Source: Streptomyces griseoaurantiacus (GTDB taxonomy: Bacteria; Actinomycetota; Actinomycetes; Streptomycetales; Streptomycetaceae). Taken from it: a stretch of 64,000 nt of DNA. The stretch is from contig BNBP01000018.1 in assembly GCA_014656015.1 (NCBI GenBank), positions 1 to 64,000 on the forward strand, written 5' to 3'. The notes beneath the pieces were generated by a model. The model worked only from the letters and a program-made list of their open reading frames with translations. It searched no databases and was not told the DNA's origin. Below, piece by piece: positions 42,542-51,457 of the stretch. Position numbers and translations under genes: made by a program. Within the stretch, counting starts at the first letter, position 1; every line of letters begins with the position of its first letter.

Positions 42542-42916
42542 TCAGACCTCCAGGGTCTCCTCGATCCGCTTGAGCTGGTGCCGGGCCATCGCCAGGTTGG
42601 AGCGCTTGGAGTCGAGGACCAGGTAGAGGAAGAGCCCGTTGCCCCCGCGCCCGCTCATCAGCCGGATCAGGTGGTACTGGTCGGACAGGGTGATCAGGAT
42701 GTCCTCGATCTCGCCCTTGAGGCCGAGGTGCTCCATGGTGCGCAGCTTGGCCCGCACGACGTCGGTGTTGCCGGCGGCGGCCACGGTGAGGTCGAAGGAC
42801 TTGCTGCCGCCGATCGTGCCGAGAGCCATGCCGCTGGTGTAGTCGACGAGTGCCGCCCCGGTGGAGCCCTCGATCGAGGCCAGGATTTCCTTCAGCGCGG
42901 TTTCGGTGTTCGCCAT
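42542..42916 (-). CDS. Roadblock/LC7 domain protein
   Basis: A 124-residue protein made of one Roadblock/LC7 fold: ETALKEILASIEGSTGAALV, then DYTSGMALGTIGG, AAAGNTDVVRAKLRTMEHLG, and the C-terminal helix NLAMARHQLKRIEETL. Bacterial members act as MglB-like GTPase partners or structural dimers; the partner is not encoded here. ATG 42916 is preceded by GGGAAC. It is the last gene of a four-gene Roadblock operon and is separated from the one upstream by a 17-bp repeat array. Confidence 0.85.
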   Translation of the reverse strand: MANTETALKEILASIEGSTGAALVDYTSGMALGTIGGSKSFDLTVAAAGNTDVVRAKLRTMEHLGLKGEIEDILITLSDQYHLIRLMSGRGGNGLFLYLVLDSKRSNLAMARHQLKRIEETLEV

Positions 42917-42970
42917 GACGGGGTGTTCCCTTTCGGTGATGGTGTCGTTGCGTGTGATGCGAGTGGCTTG

Positions 42971-43038
42971 TGTGGTGTCGAGTCGCTGGTGGTGTCGAGT
43001 CGGTGGTGGTGTCGGGACGCTTGTGGTGTCGGGTGGCT
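42971..43038. repeat. 17-bp direct repeats, four copies
   Basis: GTGTCG recurs at 42975, 42992, 43009 and 43026 with an exact 17-bp period; units read roughly TGGTGTCGAGTCGGTGG with drift, and a fifth degenerate copy follows. The array fills the 213-bp gap between two Roadblock genes, which otherwise holds no gene. Confidence 0.85.
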
Positions 43039-43129
43039 CGTGTGGTTTTGGGTGACTTGTGTGAGGCGAGTGGTCGGGTGGTCCGGACGGCCCGGGCGGC
43101 CCGGGCGGAGGTGGTGTCCGGGTCTCGGG

Positions 43130-43711
43130 TCAGTTCTCCGTGGTGCGCGCGTTCGCCGCGGGGCGTGGCGCGTCCGCCGGGGTGCGGGGCGTGCGGGCGC
43201 GGGCGGCGGTGGACTTGCCGGGGGTCCGGACGGGGGGCTTGGCGGGAAGGGCTTCCGGCGGCTCGGCCGGGGGCGGCGGCACCGTCTCGGCGCGGACCGC
43301 GGCGGCGTCGACCAGCTCGCCGATGCGGGTACTCGCCCTACGGCCCTCCAGGTGCAGCCGGCCGACGTTGACCCGGTCCTGGGCGAGCAGCGTCACCACG
43401 GCGGAGCGCCCCGCCGCGTAGGTGGCGACGTAGCCGTACACCCCGCGCACCAGCAGCTCGCGGAAGTCGCCCTGCGCGGTGGCGTCCGTCATGCGCACGG
43501 CGACGCCGAGCGAGGCCGCCGTCAGCGCGGCCACCCCCTCGGGTTCGACGCCCGGGGTGTCGTGGGCGAGCACCAGCCCGTCGACGCTCGCCGCGAGCGC
43601 GCCGGTCACCTGGGGCACGCGGGCCCTCAAGCGGCGCAGTTCGTCGAGGACCTCGGCCTCGGCGGCCATGAGCAGTCTCCTCTCGGCACGCTGGCGGAGC
43701 GCGCGGATCAC
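43130..43711 (-). CDS. Roadblock/LC7 domain protein with Pro/Ala-rich tail
   Basis: A 193-residue protein. The Roadblock domain spans about residues 15-130 (EAEVLDELRRLRARVPQVTG; ALAASVDGLVLAHDTPG; RGVYGYVATYAAGRSAVVTL). A disordered Pro/Ala/Arg-rich tail of about 60 residues follows (PPPPAEPPEALPAKPP). GTG 43711 overlaps the stop of the upstream gene and has GGAGG four bases before it. ATG 43669, with AGAGGAG seven bases upstream, is a strong alternative that would remove 14 residues. Confidence 0.83.
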   Translation of the reverse strand: MIRALRQRAERRLLMAAEAEVLDELRRLRARVPQVTGALAASVDGLVLAHDTPGVEPEGVAALTAASLGVAVRMTDATAQGDFRELLVRGVYGYVATYAAGRSAVVTLLAQDRVNVGRLHLEGRRASTRIGELVDAAAVRAETVPPPPAEPPEALPAKPPVRTPGKSTAARARTPRTPADAPRPAANARTTEN

Positions 43712-44760
43712 AGTGCCTCCAGGGCGGCGCGCAGCCGGCGCAGCAGGGTGATGTGCGGGTCGGCCTCGGCCGGATCCCGCGGCGGCTCCCCGGCATGCGC
43801 CGGGGACCACTCGCGGGGAGCGGAAGGGGGCGGGGCGGGAGGGGCGTCGGGGGCGGCGGGGGCGGTGCCGCCGAAGTCACCGGGTCCGCCCGGACCGCCC
43901 AGCCCACCTGGGCCACCGAGGCGACCGGGGTCACTGAGGCTGCCGGGGTGATCGGGGTCACTGAGGCCGCCGGGGTGATCGGGGAGCGGGGGTGGCGCGG
44001 GGTGAGCCGGCGGCAGGACCGGCGGCGGGGGGACGTCCGGGGCGAGCAGGCCGGCGGCGGCCAGCCGGTGCACGTCGACCAGGGTGTGGAAGGCGGGCCT
44101 GCCCAGCGCGCGGGAGATGTCCGAGGCCGTGCGCCGGCCGTCGACCAGGTGCAGCACCGCGGCCTGCCGGGGCGGGACCGAGGGGCCGGCCGGCCGCGAG
44201 GTCCGTGCCAGCGGGGCCTCGTCCGCCGCCGGGTCGGGCCAGATGCGGTGCAGCAGCGCCCGGCGGCGCAGCGTCTCGCGCTCCACGGCCGCCACGGACA
44301 CCGGGTGCACGGGGCCGAGCCAGTGCGCGGCCCCGTAGCGGAAGCGGGCCGGGGCGCTGCTCGGTTCGAGGACGAAGTACGCGGCGTCGTACAGCGCCCC
44401 GAGGTGGCACAGTTCCAGCGCGCCCGTGGTCAGCCGTCCCCGGTCCACCAGGTACCGGCCCACCCGTCCGCGCTCCCCGGCCTGGGCGAACGCCTCGTGC
44501 CAGCCCTCCGCGTCGAGCACGCCGTGCGCGCCGAGCAGGAGGTCGAGGCCGGGGGTGTCGGGGCTCTCGGCGTGCACCACCTGGCCGTCGGCCAGATAGA
44601 GCGCGCCGCGCTCCCGGATGAGTACGCCCGTGGCCCGCTCGGCGGCGAGCCGGACCAGCATCGGGGAGAGGGCGCCGGCGGGTATGCGGGTGCGGTCCCG
44701 CACCGGCAGGGCGGGCGGCGGCGGCGTCGGCGGCGTCGGCGGGGTGGTGACCATCGTCAT
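43708..44760 (-). CDS. DUF4388-like domain protein
   Basis: A 350-residue protein. After a Thr/Pro-rich start, residues ~25-130 (LAAERATGVLIRERGALYLA, DGQVVHAESPDTPGLDLLL) look like the DUF4388 domain often linked to Roadblock and GTPase systems. Residues ~190-235 resemble a winged-helix segment (LVDGRRTASDISRALGRPAF). A Gly/Pro/Asp low-complexity stretch follows (HPGGLSDPDHPGSLSDPG). ATG 44760 overlaps the upstream stop (ATGA). Sandwiched between Roadblock genes, it probably functions with them. Confidence 0.72.
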   Translation of the reverse strand: MTMVTTPPTPPTPPPPALPVRDRTRIPAGALSPMLVRLAAERATGVLIRERGALYLADGQVVHAESPDTPGLDLLLGAHGVLDAEGWHEAFAQAGERGRVGRYLVDRGRLTTGALELCHLGALYDAAYFVLEPSSAPARFRYGAAHWLGPVHPVSVAAVERETLRRRALLHRIWPDPAADEAPLARTSRPAGPSVPPRQAAVLHLVDGRRTASDISRALGRPAFHTLVDVHRLAAAGLLAPDVPPPPVLPPAHPAPPPLPDHPGGLSDPDHPGSLSDPGRLGGPGGLGGPGGPGDFGGTAPAAPDAPPAPPPSAPREWSPAHAGEPPRDPAEADPHITLLRRLRAALEAL

Positions 44761-45155
44761 CCCAGCACCAGCCGGCCCGCCATCTCACCGAGGCGAATTC
44801 GTGCCAGCGCGAGGTTGCCCTCGGCGCGGGACAGCCACAGATGCAGGAAGACGCTGCTGTCGAAGGTCGTCGGGACGAAGCGCAGCAGGTGGTAGCTGTC
44901 GCTGTTGCTCAGGATCAGGTCCTCGACGGGAATGTCGGGGCCCGACCAGTCGGAGCCGTCCTCCGGGGCGAAGCAGCGGTGCTCGGCGGCGAGCCGGGCG
45001 AGTTCGGCGGCCTCCGCGGCGGTCGTCTCGGGGTCGCCGCCGGGGGATTCCCCGACGACACCCAACGTCAGACCGCTGGTCCAGTCGACCACCGCGGCAC
45101 CTCTCGCGCCGGGCAGCCGCATGGCTTCCAGCAGGCACTCGTCGATTCCGGGCAC
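44757..45155 (-). CDS. Roadblock/LC7-like protein, first gene of the operon
   Basis: A 132-residue Roadblock-like protein (VPGIDECLLEAMRLPGARGA; VVDWTSGLTLGVVGESPGG; C-terminal NLALARIRLGEMAGRL), clearly related to the gene at 42542. GTG 45155 is chosen because GGAGGGGAG lies five bases upstream, while the longer ATG start (45194) has no Shine-Dalgarno and would overlap the likely transcription start: a TAGCGT -10 box lies at 45202-45197 on the minus strand. The four genes from here to 42542 form one operon with 4-bp overlaps between the first three. Confidence 0.8.
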   Translation of the reverse strand: MPGIDECLLEAMRLPGARGAAVVDWTSGLTLGVVGESPGGDPETTAAEAAELARLAAEHRCFAPEDGSDWSGPDIPVEDLILSNSDSYHLLRFVPTTFDSSVFLHLWLSRAEGNLALARIRLGEMAGRLVLG

Positions 45156-45196
45156 CCTGGCTCCCCTCCCGCCTCGGGTTCGGATGAGTGACATGG

Positions 45197-45202
45197 ACGC
45201 TA
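45197..45202 (-). promoter_or_regulatory. -10 box of the Roadblock operon
   Basis: TAGCGT on the minus strand, about 40 bp before GTG 45155; no clear -35 is visible. Confidence 0.35.
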
Positions 45203-45313
45203 CGCAACGTGTGCGCGAGGGGTGAGTGTTCCGGCATTTTCCGGTGGAACATGCGCGGCGGTGACTAAGGTGGGTCGGCTGTGCACCGTGAGTGGCCGGG
45301 ACCGGCCTGGGAA

Positions 45314-46897
45314 CTACAGCTGCGTCAGCGCCGAGGCGTGGGCGCCGCCCGACTCCGCGACGATCTCCCGGACCGTCTGCGGCTCCCGGACCGTCGCGAA
45401 CCGCACCCCGTCCGCCCCGTCCTCGGCGACGTACCCGTACACCCCCACCCTGGGCAGCGAGTTGTAGGCGTAGTGGTGGGCGAAGGAGTAGGCGCCGGTG
45501 TCCGGCGCCGCCACCACGTCGCCCGGCGCCAGCTCCGGCAGCGGCCGCCCCTCGGCCAGCAGGTCGCCCGCGAAGCAGGCCGGTCCCGCCACGTCCTGCA
45601 CCACCGGCGGACCCTCCTTCGGGCGCCCTTCGGCGTCGTACGCCGCGATCCGCAGCGGCCAGGCGTGCGGCGCGTACACCGTCCGGGTCGCGACCTGCAC
45701 GCCCGCGTGGGTGACCGCCACCGCGCGGCCGCCCGCCGCCTTGGTGTACTCCACGCGTGCCACCAGCGTCCCGTGCTTGGCCAGCAGCGAGCGCCCGAAC
45801 TCGGTGACCAGCCCGTACCGCCCGTCCATCAGTCCCGGCACGGCCTCGGCGAGCAGCCGGGCGTACCGCGCGTACGTCGGCGCCGACGCGTCCGAGCCGA
45901 AGCCGACCGGCAGTCCGCCGCCGATGTCGAGCGTGTCGACCTGCCGCCGGCCCGCCCTCCGGTTGATCTCCTCGGCCAGCGCGTACACCTCACCCAGGCC
46001 CCGCACCATCAGCGCCGGCGGGATGCCCTGCGAACCCACGTGCGCGTGCAGCCGGGTCAGCCACGGCCGCTCGGCGTACGCGCGCAGCAGCCACTCCCGT
46101 GCCCCCGCGTCCCGCAGCGCCACCCCGAACTTCGAGGTCGTGGTCGCGGTCGACAGCGCACCGATGGAACCGCCCCCGACCTGCGGATTGACCCGGACGC
46201 CGAGAGGGGAGCGGGTGGGCGCGGAGCGGACCAGCGCGTCGATCCTGGCCAGCTCCTGCGGATTGTCGGCGTTGACGGCGATGCCCATCGCCAGCGCCTC
46301 GCGCAGCTCCGCCGGGGTCTTCGCGGGCGAGTCCAGCACCGTCCGTTCCGGCGGCACCCCGGCCGCGCGCGCCAGGGCCAGCTCGCCGGCACTCGCCACC
46401 TCCGCCCCGATCCCGGCCGCCCGCAGCAGCCGTACCACCGGCACCAGGGGGCTCGCCTTCACCGCGAAGGCGTGCAGCACGGGAGTGCCGGGCGGGAGGA
46501 CCGCCTCGAACGCCGCCCGCAGCTCGGCCGCCGCGTTTCGGATGCCGGTCACGTCGAGCAGTCCGGCCACGGGCGTGCCGGGCCCGAGCAGCCCCTGCGC
46601 GACGGCGGCCCGCACCGCCCGGTCCCGCCGCGCCACCCGCTCCCGGTCGGCCGGGGCCAGGGGGCCGGCCGCCACCGCACCCCACGCGTCCCCCGCCACG
46701 GCCGCGAGGTCCACGCCCGCTCCTGTGTTCCCACCCGTGCCTGCTCCTGTGCCTGCGCCTGTGCCCGTGCCTGCGCCCGTGCCCGTGCCCGTGCCCGTGC
46801 CTGCGTCTGTGTCCGTGGCTGCCTCCGTGTCTGTGCCTCTGGCCGTGTCCGTACCTGTGTCGTCGTCCGTACCCGTGTCGTCCATACAGGCGGCCAC
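45314..46897 (-). CDS. Diaminopimelate decarboxylase-like protein (group IV PLP)
   Basis: A protein of up to 527 residues. From about residue 75 it is an alanine-racemase-fold decarboxylase: PLP Lys in HAFAVKASPLVPVVR, LHAHVGSQG, DIGGGLPVGF and the C-terminal domain (PDTGAYSFAHHYAYNSLPR). Substrate could be meso-diaminopimelate or another basic amino acid; a second, canonical lysA is expected elsewhere in a Streptomyces genome. The first ~70 residues are an odd Thr/Gly/Asp/Ala tract encoded by a hexanucleotide-like repeat. The GTG at 46897 or ATG at 46885 lacks a Shine-Dalgarno, so the true start may be internal. Confidence 0.78.
   Translation of the reverse strand: MAACMDDTGTDDDTGTDTARGTDTEAATDTDAGTGTGTGTGAGTGTGAGTGAGTGGNTGAGVDLAAVAGDAWGAVAAGPLAPADRERVARRDRAVRAAVAQGLLGPGTPVAGLLDVTGIRNAAAELRAAFEAVLPPGTPVLHAFAVKASPLVPVVRLLRAAGIGAEVASAGELALARAAGVPPERTVLDSPAKTPAELREALAMGIAVNADNPQELARIDALVRSAPTRSPLGVRVNPQVGGGSIGALSTATTTSKFGVALRDAGAREWLLRAYAERPWLTRLHAHVGSQGIPPALMVRGLGEVYALAEEINRRAGRRQVDTLDIGGGLPVGFGSDASAPTYARYARLLAEAVPGLMDGRYGLVTEFGRSLLAKHGTLVARVEYTKAAGGRAVAVTHAGVQVATRTVYAPHAWPLRIAAYDAEGRPKEGPPVVQDVAGPACFAGDLLAEGRPLPELAPGDVVAAPDTGAYSFAHHYAYNSLPRVGVYGYVAEDGADGVRFATVREPQTVREIVAESGGAHASALTQL
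46735..46860. repeat. GTGCCY-like hexanucleotide repeat in the decarboxylase-like gene
   Basis: On the plus strand GTGCCC/GTGCCT/GCGCCT/GTGTCC units follow one another with 6-bp period. On the minus strand they encode alternating Gly-Thr-Gly-Ala. Because the unit is a multiple of three, copy-number change would keep frame. Confidence 0.85.
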
Positions 46898-46979
46898 GCG
46901 TCCGTGTCGCAGCCCGGTTCCCGGCCGGGTACCCGGAAGGCCCGGCGTGTCCCGGGCGGACCGGAGCGAGGAGACCGTA

Positions 46980-47015
46980 TTGACTAGCCCTATTCAGCAC
47001 GCAACGATGTGAATA
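46980..47015 (+). promoter_or_regulatory. hutU promoter/operator region
   Basis: TTGACT (46980-46985) is followed 17 bp later by AACGAT (47003-47008). TATTCA (46991-46996) and TGAATA (47010-47015) are inverted repeats around the -10. GCCCTATTCA (46987-46996) recurs in inverse orientation upstream of the RpiR-family gene. Confidence 0.5.
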
Positions 47016-47059
47016 TCCGCAGCACAGGCCCAGCCACACCCCAGGCCCGGGAGGCACCC

Positions 47060-48778
47060 ATGTCAGGACCCCGTCCAGTCCGAGCCCCGCGCGGCACGGA
47101 GTTGAGTGCCCTCGGGTGGCAGCAGGAGGCCGCCCTGCGGATGCTGCAGAACAACCTCGACCCCGAGGTGGCGGAGCACCCCGACAAGCTCGTCGTCTAC
47201 GGCGGCACGGGCAAGGCGGCCCGCGACTGGCGCTCCTTCGACGCCATGGTCCGCACCCTGCGCACCCTCAAGCAGGACGAGACGATGCTCGTGCAGTCGG
47301 GCCGCCCGGTCGGCGTCATGCAGACCCACGAGTGGGCGCCGCGCGTCCTCCTCGCCAACTCCAACCTCGTCGGCGACTGGGCCAACTGGGAGGAGTTCCG
47401 CCGCCTGGAGGCCCTCGGCCTGACCATGTACGGGCAGATGACCGCCGGCTCCTGGATCTACATCGGCACCCAGGGCATCCTCCAGGGCACCTACGAGACC
47501 TTCGCGGCCGTCGCCGCCAAGCGCTTCGGCGGCACCCTCGCCGGGACGATCACGCTGACCGCCGGGCTCGGCGGCATGGGCGGCGCCCAGCCGCTCGCCG
47601 TGACCATGAACGACGGCGTCGTGCTCTGCGTCGACTGCGACCCGCGGGCCATCGACCGCCGCATCGAGCACCGCTACCTCGACGTGCGGGCCGACAGCCT
47701 CGAACACGCCCTCCGCCTGGCCACCGAGGCCCGCGACGCCCGCCGCCCGCTGTCCATCGGCGTCCTCGGCAACGCCGCCGAGGTTGTCCCCCGGCTCCTC
47801 GCGATGGGCGCCCCCATCGACATCGTCACCGACCAGACCTCCGCCCACGACCCGCTGGCCTACCTGCCCACCGGGATCGCCTTCGAGGACATGGCGGGCG
47901 CCGCCGCCAAGGACCCGGCCGGCTTCACCACCCGGGCCCGCGAGTCCATGGCCCGGCACGTCGAGGCCATGGTCGGCTTCCAGGACGCCGGCGCCGAGGT
48001 CTTCGACTACGGCAACTCGATCCGCGGCGAGGCACGACTCGCCGGATACGAGCGGGCCTTCGCCTTCCCCGGTTTCGTCCCCGCCTACATCCGCCCCCTG
48101 TTCTGCGAGGGCAAGGGCCCCTTCCGCTGGGCCGCCCTGTCCGGCGACCCCGCCGACATCGCGAGGACCGACCGGGCGATCCTCGACCTCTTCCCGGAGA
48201 ACGAGTCGCTGGCCCGCTGGATCAAGATGGCCGGCGAGCGCGTCCACTTCCAGGGTCTGCCCGCCCGCATCTGCTGGCTCGGCTACGGCGAGCGGGACAA
48301 GGCGGGCGAGCGGTTCAACGACATGGTCGCGAGCGGCGAGCTGAGCGCCCCCGTCGTCATCGGCCGCGACCACCTCGACTGCGGCTCCGTCGCCTCCCCC
48401 TACCGCGAGACCGAGGCGATGCGCGACGGCTCCGACGCCATCGCCGACTGGCCCCTGCTCAACGCCATGGTCAACGTGGCCTCCGGCGCCTCCTGGGTCT
48501 CCCTCCACCACGGCGGCGGCGTCGGCATGGGCCGTTCGATCCACGCCGGGCAGGTCACCGTCGCCGACGGCACCCCGCTGGCCGGCGAGAAGATCCGCCG
48601 CGTCCTCACCAACGACCCCGGCATGGGCGTCATCCGGCACGTGGACGCCGGATACGACATCGCCGAGGACGTCGCCGAGGAGCGGGGCGTACGGGTCCCG
48701 ATGCGCGAGGGCGAGGAGACGCCCGGGGGCGCCGGGGCGGGCGAGGGCGACGTGGCCTCCGAGGGTGGCGCCGCGTGA
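47060..48778 (+). CDS. hutU: Urocanate hydratase
   Basis: A 572-residue urocanase converting urocanate to imidazolonepropionate with tightly bound NAD+ as an electrophile. Family features are [20 protein letters not shown], the NAD-binding [24 protein letters not shown]-like [13 protein letters not shown], and the catalytic region [17 protein letters not shown] with [18 protein letters not shown] containing the conserved Cys. Length is normal (about 550-570). ATG 47060 has GGGAGG five bases upstream. Its stop overlaps the next gene (GTGA). Histidine ammonia-lyase (hutH) is not in the window. Confidence 0.95.
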   Translation: MSGPRPVRAPRGTELSALGWQQEAALRMLQNNLDPEVAEHPDKLVVYGGTGKAARDWRSFDAMVRTLRTLKQDETMLVQSGRPVGVMQTHEWAPRVLLANSNLVGDWANWEEFRRLEALGLTMYGQMTAGSWIYIGTQGILQGTYETFAAVAAKRFGGTLAGTITLTAGLGGMGGAQPLAVTMNDGVVLCVDCDPRAIDRRIEHRYLDVRADSLEHALRLATEARDARRPLSIGVLGNAAEVVPRLLAMGAPIDIVTDQTSAHDPLAYLPTGIAFEDMAGAAAKDPAGFTTRARESMARHVEAMVGFQDAGAEVFDYGNSIRGEARLAGYERAFAFPGFVPAYIRPLFCEGKGPFRWAALSGDPADIARTDRAILDLFPENESLARWIKMAGERVHFQGLPARICWLGYGERDKAGERFNDMVASGELSAPVVIGRDHLDCGSVASPYRETEAMRDGSDAIADWPLLNAMVNVASGASWVSLHHGGGVGMGRSIHAGQVTVADGTPLAGEKIRRVLTNDPGMGVIRHVDAGYDIAEDVAEERGVRVPMREGEETPGGAGAGEGDVASEGGAA

Positions 48779-49992
48779 GCTTCCACAGCATGTGGACGGA
48801 GTTGCTGCCCCTCGGCCGCGACTCCGCCTCCGGCGGCTACCGCCGCTACGCCTGGACCCCCGCCGACACCGACTGCCGCGCCTGGTTCCGCGCACAGGCA
48901 CTCGCCCGCGGCCTCACCCACGAGACCGACCGCAACGGCAACCAGTGGGCCTGGCTCGGCGACCCCGCCGCCGGGAACGCCCTCGTCACCGGCTCCCACC
49001 TCGACTCCGTGCCCGACGGCGGCGCCTTCGACGGCCCCCTCGGCGTCGTCTCCGCCTTCGCCGCCCTCGACGAACTCCGGTCCCGCGGGGTGCCGTTCAC
49101 CCGACCCTTCGGCATCGTCAACTTCGGCGACGAGGAGGGCGCCCGCTTCGGTCTCGCCTGCGTCGGCTCCCGGCTCGCGACCGGCGCCCTCACCGTCGAG
49201 GCCGCCCATCGCCTCACCGACGCCCAGGGCATCACGCTGCCCCGGGCCATGGAGGCCGCCGGGCACGACCCGGACGCCCTCGGCCCCGACCCCGAACGGC
49301 TCGGCCGCATCGGCGCCTTCGTGGAACTCCACGTGGAGCAGGGCCGCGCCCTCGACCTCACCGGGGACGCCGTCGGCGTGGCGAGCGCCATCTGGCCGCA
49401 CGGCCGCTGGCGCTACGACTTCCGCGGCGAGGCCAACCACGCCGGCACCACCCGCCTCGCCGACCGCCGCGACCCCATGCCGGCCTACGCCGAGACGGTC
49501 CTCGCCGCCCGCCGCGAGGCCCAGCGGGCCGGCGCCGTCGCCACCTTCGGGAAGGTCGCCGTCGAACCCAACGGGGTCAACGCCATCCCCTCCCTGGTCC
49601 GCGGCTGGCTCGACTCCCGCGCCGCCGACCAGCCCACCCTGGACACCGTCACCGGCGCCCTGGAGAAGGCCGCCCGGGAGTACGCCGACGCCCACGGCGT
49701 CGAACTGGACGTCGTCCGCGAGTCGTTCACCCCCGTCGTCGAGTTCGACCACGGCCTGCGCGACGCGCTCGCCCGCATCCTCGGCAGCGGGACCGACCTC
49801 ACCGTGCCCGTCCTCGGCACCGGAGCGGGACACGACGCCGGCATCCTCTCCGCCGCCGTCCCGACCGCCATGCTGTTCGTGCGCAATCCCACCGGTGTCT
49901 CGCACTCCCCGGCCGAGTACGCCACCGAGGACGACTGCACGGCCGGCGTGACCGCGCTCGCCGACGTACTGGAAGGGCTGATCCGCACGTGA
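48775..49992 (+). CDS. M20-family amidohydrolase in the hut operon
   Basis: A 405-residue Zn hydrolase of the allantoate amidohydrolase/N-carbamoyl-L-amino-acid hydrolase branch. Metal ligands appear in [19 protein letters not shown] (His, Asp), [11 protein letters not shown] (Glu), [10 protein letters not shown] (His) and SHSPAEY (His), and the lid domain has [22 protein letters not shown] 48775 overlaps the hutU stop and its own stop overlaps the hutF start. HutF makes N-formylglutamate, which needs a deformylase. No canonical HutG is present, so this enzyme is a good candidate for that step (inference). Confidence 0.88.
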   Translation: MSFHSMWTELLPLGRDSASGGYRRYAWTPADTDCRAWFRAQALARGLTHETDRNGNQWAWLGDPAAGNALVTGSHLDSVPDGGAFDGPLGVVSAFAALDELRSRGVPFTRPFGIVNFGDEEGARFGLACVGSRLATGALTVEAAHRLTDAQGITLPRAMEAAGHDPDALGPDPERLGRIGAFVELHVEQGRALDLTGDAVGVASAIWPHGRWRYDFRGEANHAGTTRLADRRDPMPAYAETVLAARREAQRAGAVATFGKVAVEPNGVNAIPSLVRGWLDSRAADQPTLDTVTGALEKAAREYADAHGVELDVVRESFTPVVEFDHGLRDALARILGSGTDLTVPVLGTGAGHDAGILSAAVPTAMLFVRNPTGVSHSPAEYATEDDCTAGVTALADVLEGLIRT

Positions 49993-51356
49993 CGCAGCCG
50001 CACCGCACGCCGCCCGCCCCGGCCGGGCGGACGTACTGGCTGGAGCACGCCTGGCTCGGCGACCGCACCGAGCCGGGCGTCGCCGTCGAGACCGCGGACG
50101 GGCGGATCACCGCCGTCCGCACGGACACCCCCGCCCCGCCGCCCGGGGCCGAGGTGCTGCGCGGGCTCACCGTCCCGGGACTGGCCAACGCGCACTCGCA
50201 CGCCTTCCACCGCGCCCTGCGCGGCACCGTGCAGGTCGGCTCCGGCACCTTCTGGACCTGGCGCGAGGTCATGTACGCCACCGCCGACCGGCTCACCCCG
50301 GACACCTACCACGCGCTCGCCCGCGCGGTGTACGCCGAGATGGCACTGGCCGGCATCACGGCGGTCGGCGAATTCCACTATCTGCACCACGCCCCCGGCG
50401 GCACCCCCTACGCCGAGCCCAACGCGATGGGGGAGGCGCTCCTCGCGGCGGCCGCCGAGGCCGGCATCCGCATCACCCTCCTCGACACCTGCTACCTCTC
50501 CGCCGGCTTCGGCCGGCCCCCCACCAGCCACCAGCTCCGCTTCTCCGACGGCACCGCGGACGCCTGGGCCGCACGCTCTTCACTTCTCAAGGAACGGGAT
50601 CACGCGCGGATCGGCGCCGCCGTGCACTCCGTACGGGCCGTGCCCGCCGAGCAGTTGGCCACCGTGGCCCGCTGGGCCGAGGAACGGCGGGCCCCGCTGC
50701 ACGTGCACCTGTCGGAGCAGACCGCGGAGAACGAGGACTGCCGCCAGGCCCACGGCCGCACCCCCGCCCGGCTCCTCGCCGACCACGGCGTGCTGGGCCC
50801 GCGCACCACCGGGGTGCACAACACCCACCTCACCCAGGAGGACATCGCGCTCCTCGGCGGCTCGGGCACCGGCACCTGCATGTGCCCGACCACCGAACGG
50901 GACCTCGCCGACGGCATCGGGCCCGCCGCCGCCCTCCAGCGGGCCGGCTCCCCGCTCAGCCTCGGCTCCGACAGCCACGCCGTCATCGACCTGCTGGAGG
51001 AGGCCCGCGCGATGGAGCTCGACGAGCGCCTGCGCACCCGCACCCGCGGTCACTGGACGGCGGCCGCCCTGCTGCGCGCCGCCTCCGCCGACGGCCACGC
51101 CGCCCTCGGCTGGGACGAGGCCGGCCGCATCGAGCCCGGCGCGCTCGCCGACCTCACGACCCTCGCCCTCGACTCCGTCAGAACGGCGGGAGCACTGCCC
51201 CGGCTGGGCGCGGAGACCGCGGTATTCGCCGCGACGGCAGCGGACGTCCGTCACACCGTCGTCGGCGGTCGGCACGTCGTACGGGACGGGGCCCACGCCC
51301 TGGTCCCCGACGTGCCCGCGGCGCTGTCGGCCGCCCTCGCCGCCCTGCGCGACTGA
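49989..51356 (+). CDS. hutF: Formimidoylglutamate deiminase
   Basis: A 455-residue amidohydrolase-superfamily deiminase that hydrolyses N-formimidoyl-L-glutamate to N-formyl-L-glutamate and ammonia. The metal motif is [16 protein letters not shown] (about residues 58-73). Other hallmarks are [27 protein letters not shown] and [17 protein letters not shown]. It marks the five-step hut route through formylglutamate. GTG 49989 overlaps the preceding stop (GTGA). Length matches HutF (about 450). Confidence 0.93.
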   Translation: MTQPHRTPPAPAGRTYWLEHAWLGDRTEPGVAVETADGRITAVRTDTPAPPPGAEVLRGLTVPGLANAHSHAFHRALRGTVQVGSGTFWTWREVMYATADRLTPDTYHALARAVYAEMALAGITAVGEFHYLHHAPGGTPYAEPNAMGEALLAAAAEAGIRITLLDTCYLSAGFGRPPTSHQLRFSDGTADAWAARSSLLKERDHARIGAAVHSVRAVPAEQLATVARWAEERRAPLHVHLSEQTAENEDCRQAHGRTPARLLADHGVLGPRTTGVHNTHLTQEDIALLGGSGTGTCMCPTTERDLADGIGPAAALQRAGSPLSLGSDSHAVIDLLEEARAMELDERLRTRTRGHWTAAALLRAASADGHAALGWDEAGRIEPGALADLTTLALDSVRTAGALPRLGAETAVFAATAADVRHTVVGGRHVVRDGAHALVPDVPAALSAALAALRD

Positions 51357-51457
51357 GACCACCCGCCGCCGCCCGCCCCGCCACCGGCGGCGACACCGGC
51401 ACCCGCCCCGCCCGTGCCCCCGTCACGAGCCACGCCATCGCCCCGACCGAGGACACC

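Noticed and set aside
45314..46897. Calling the decarboxylase-like gene lysA
   Set aside because: The fold fits, but the odd N-terminus and absence of lysine or threonine pathway neighbours leave the substrate open.
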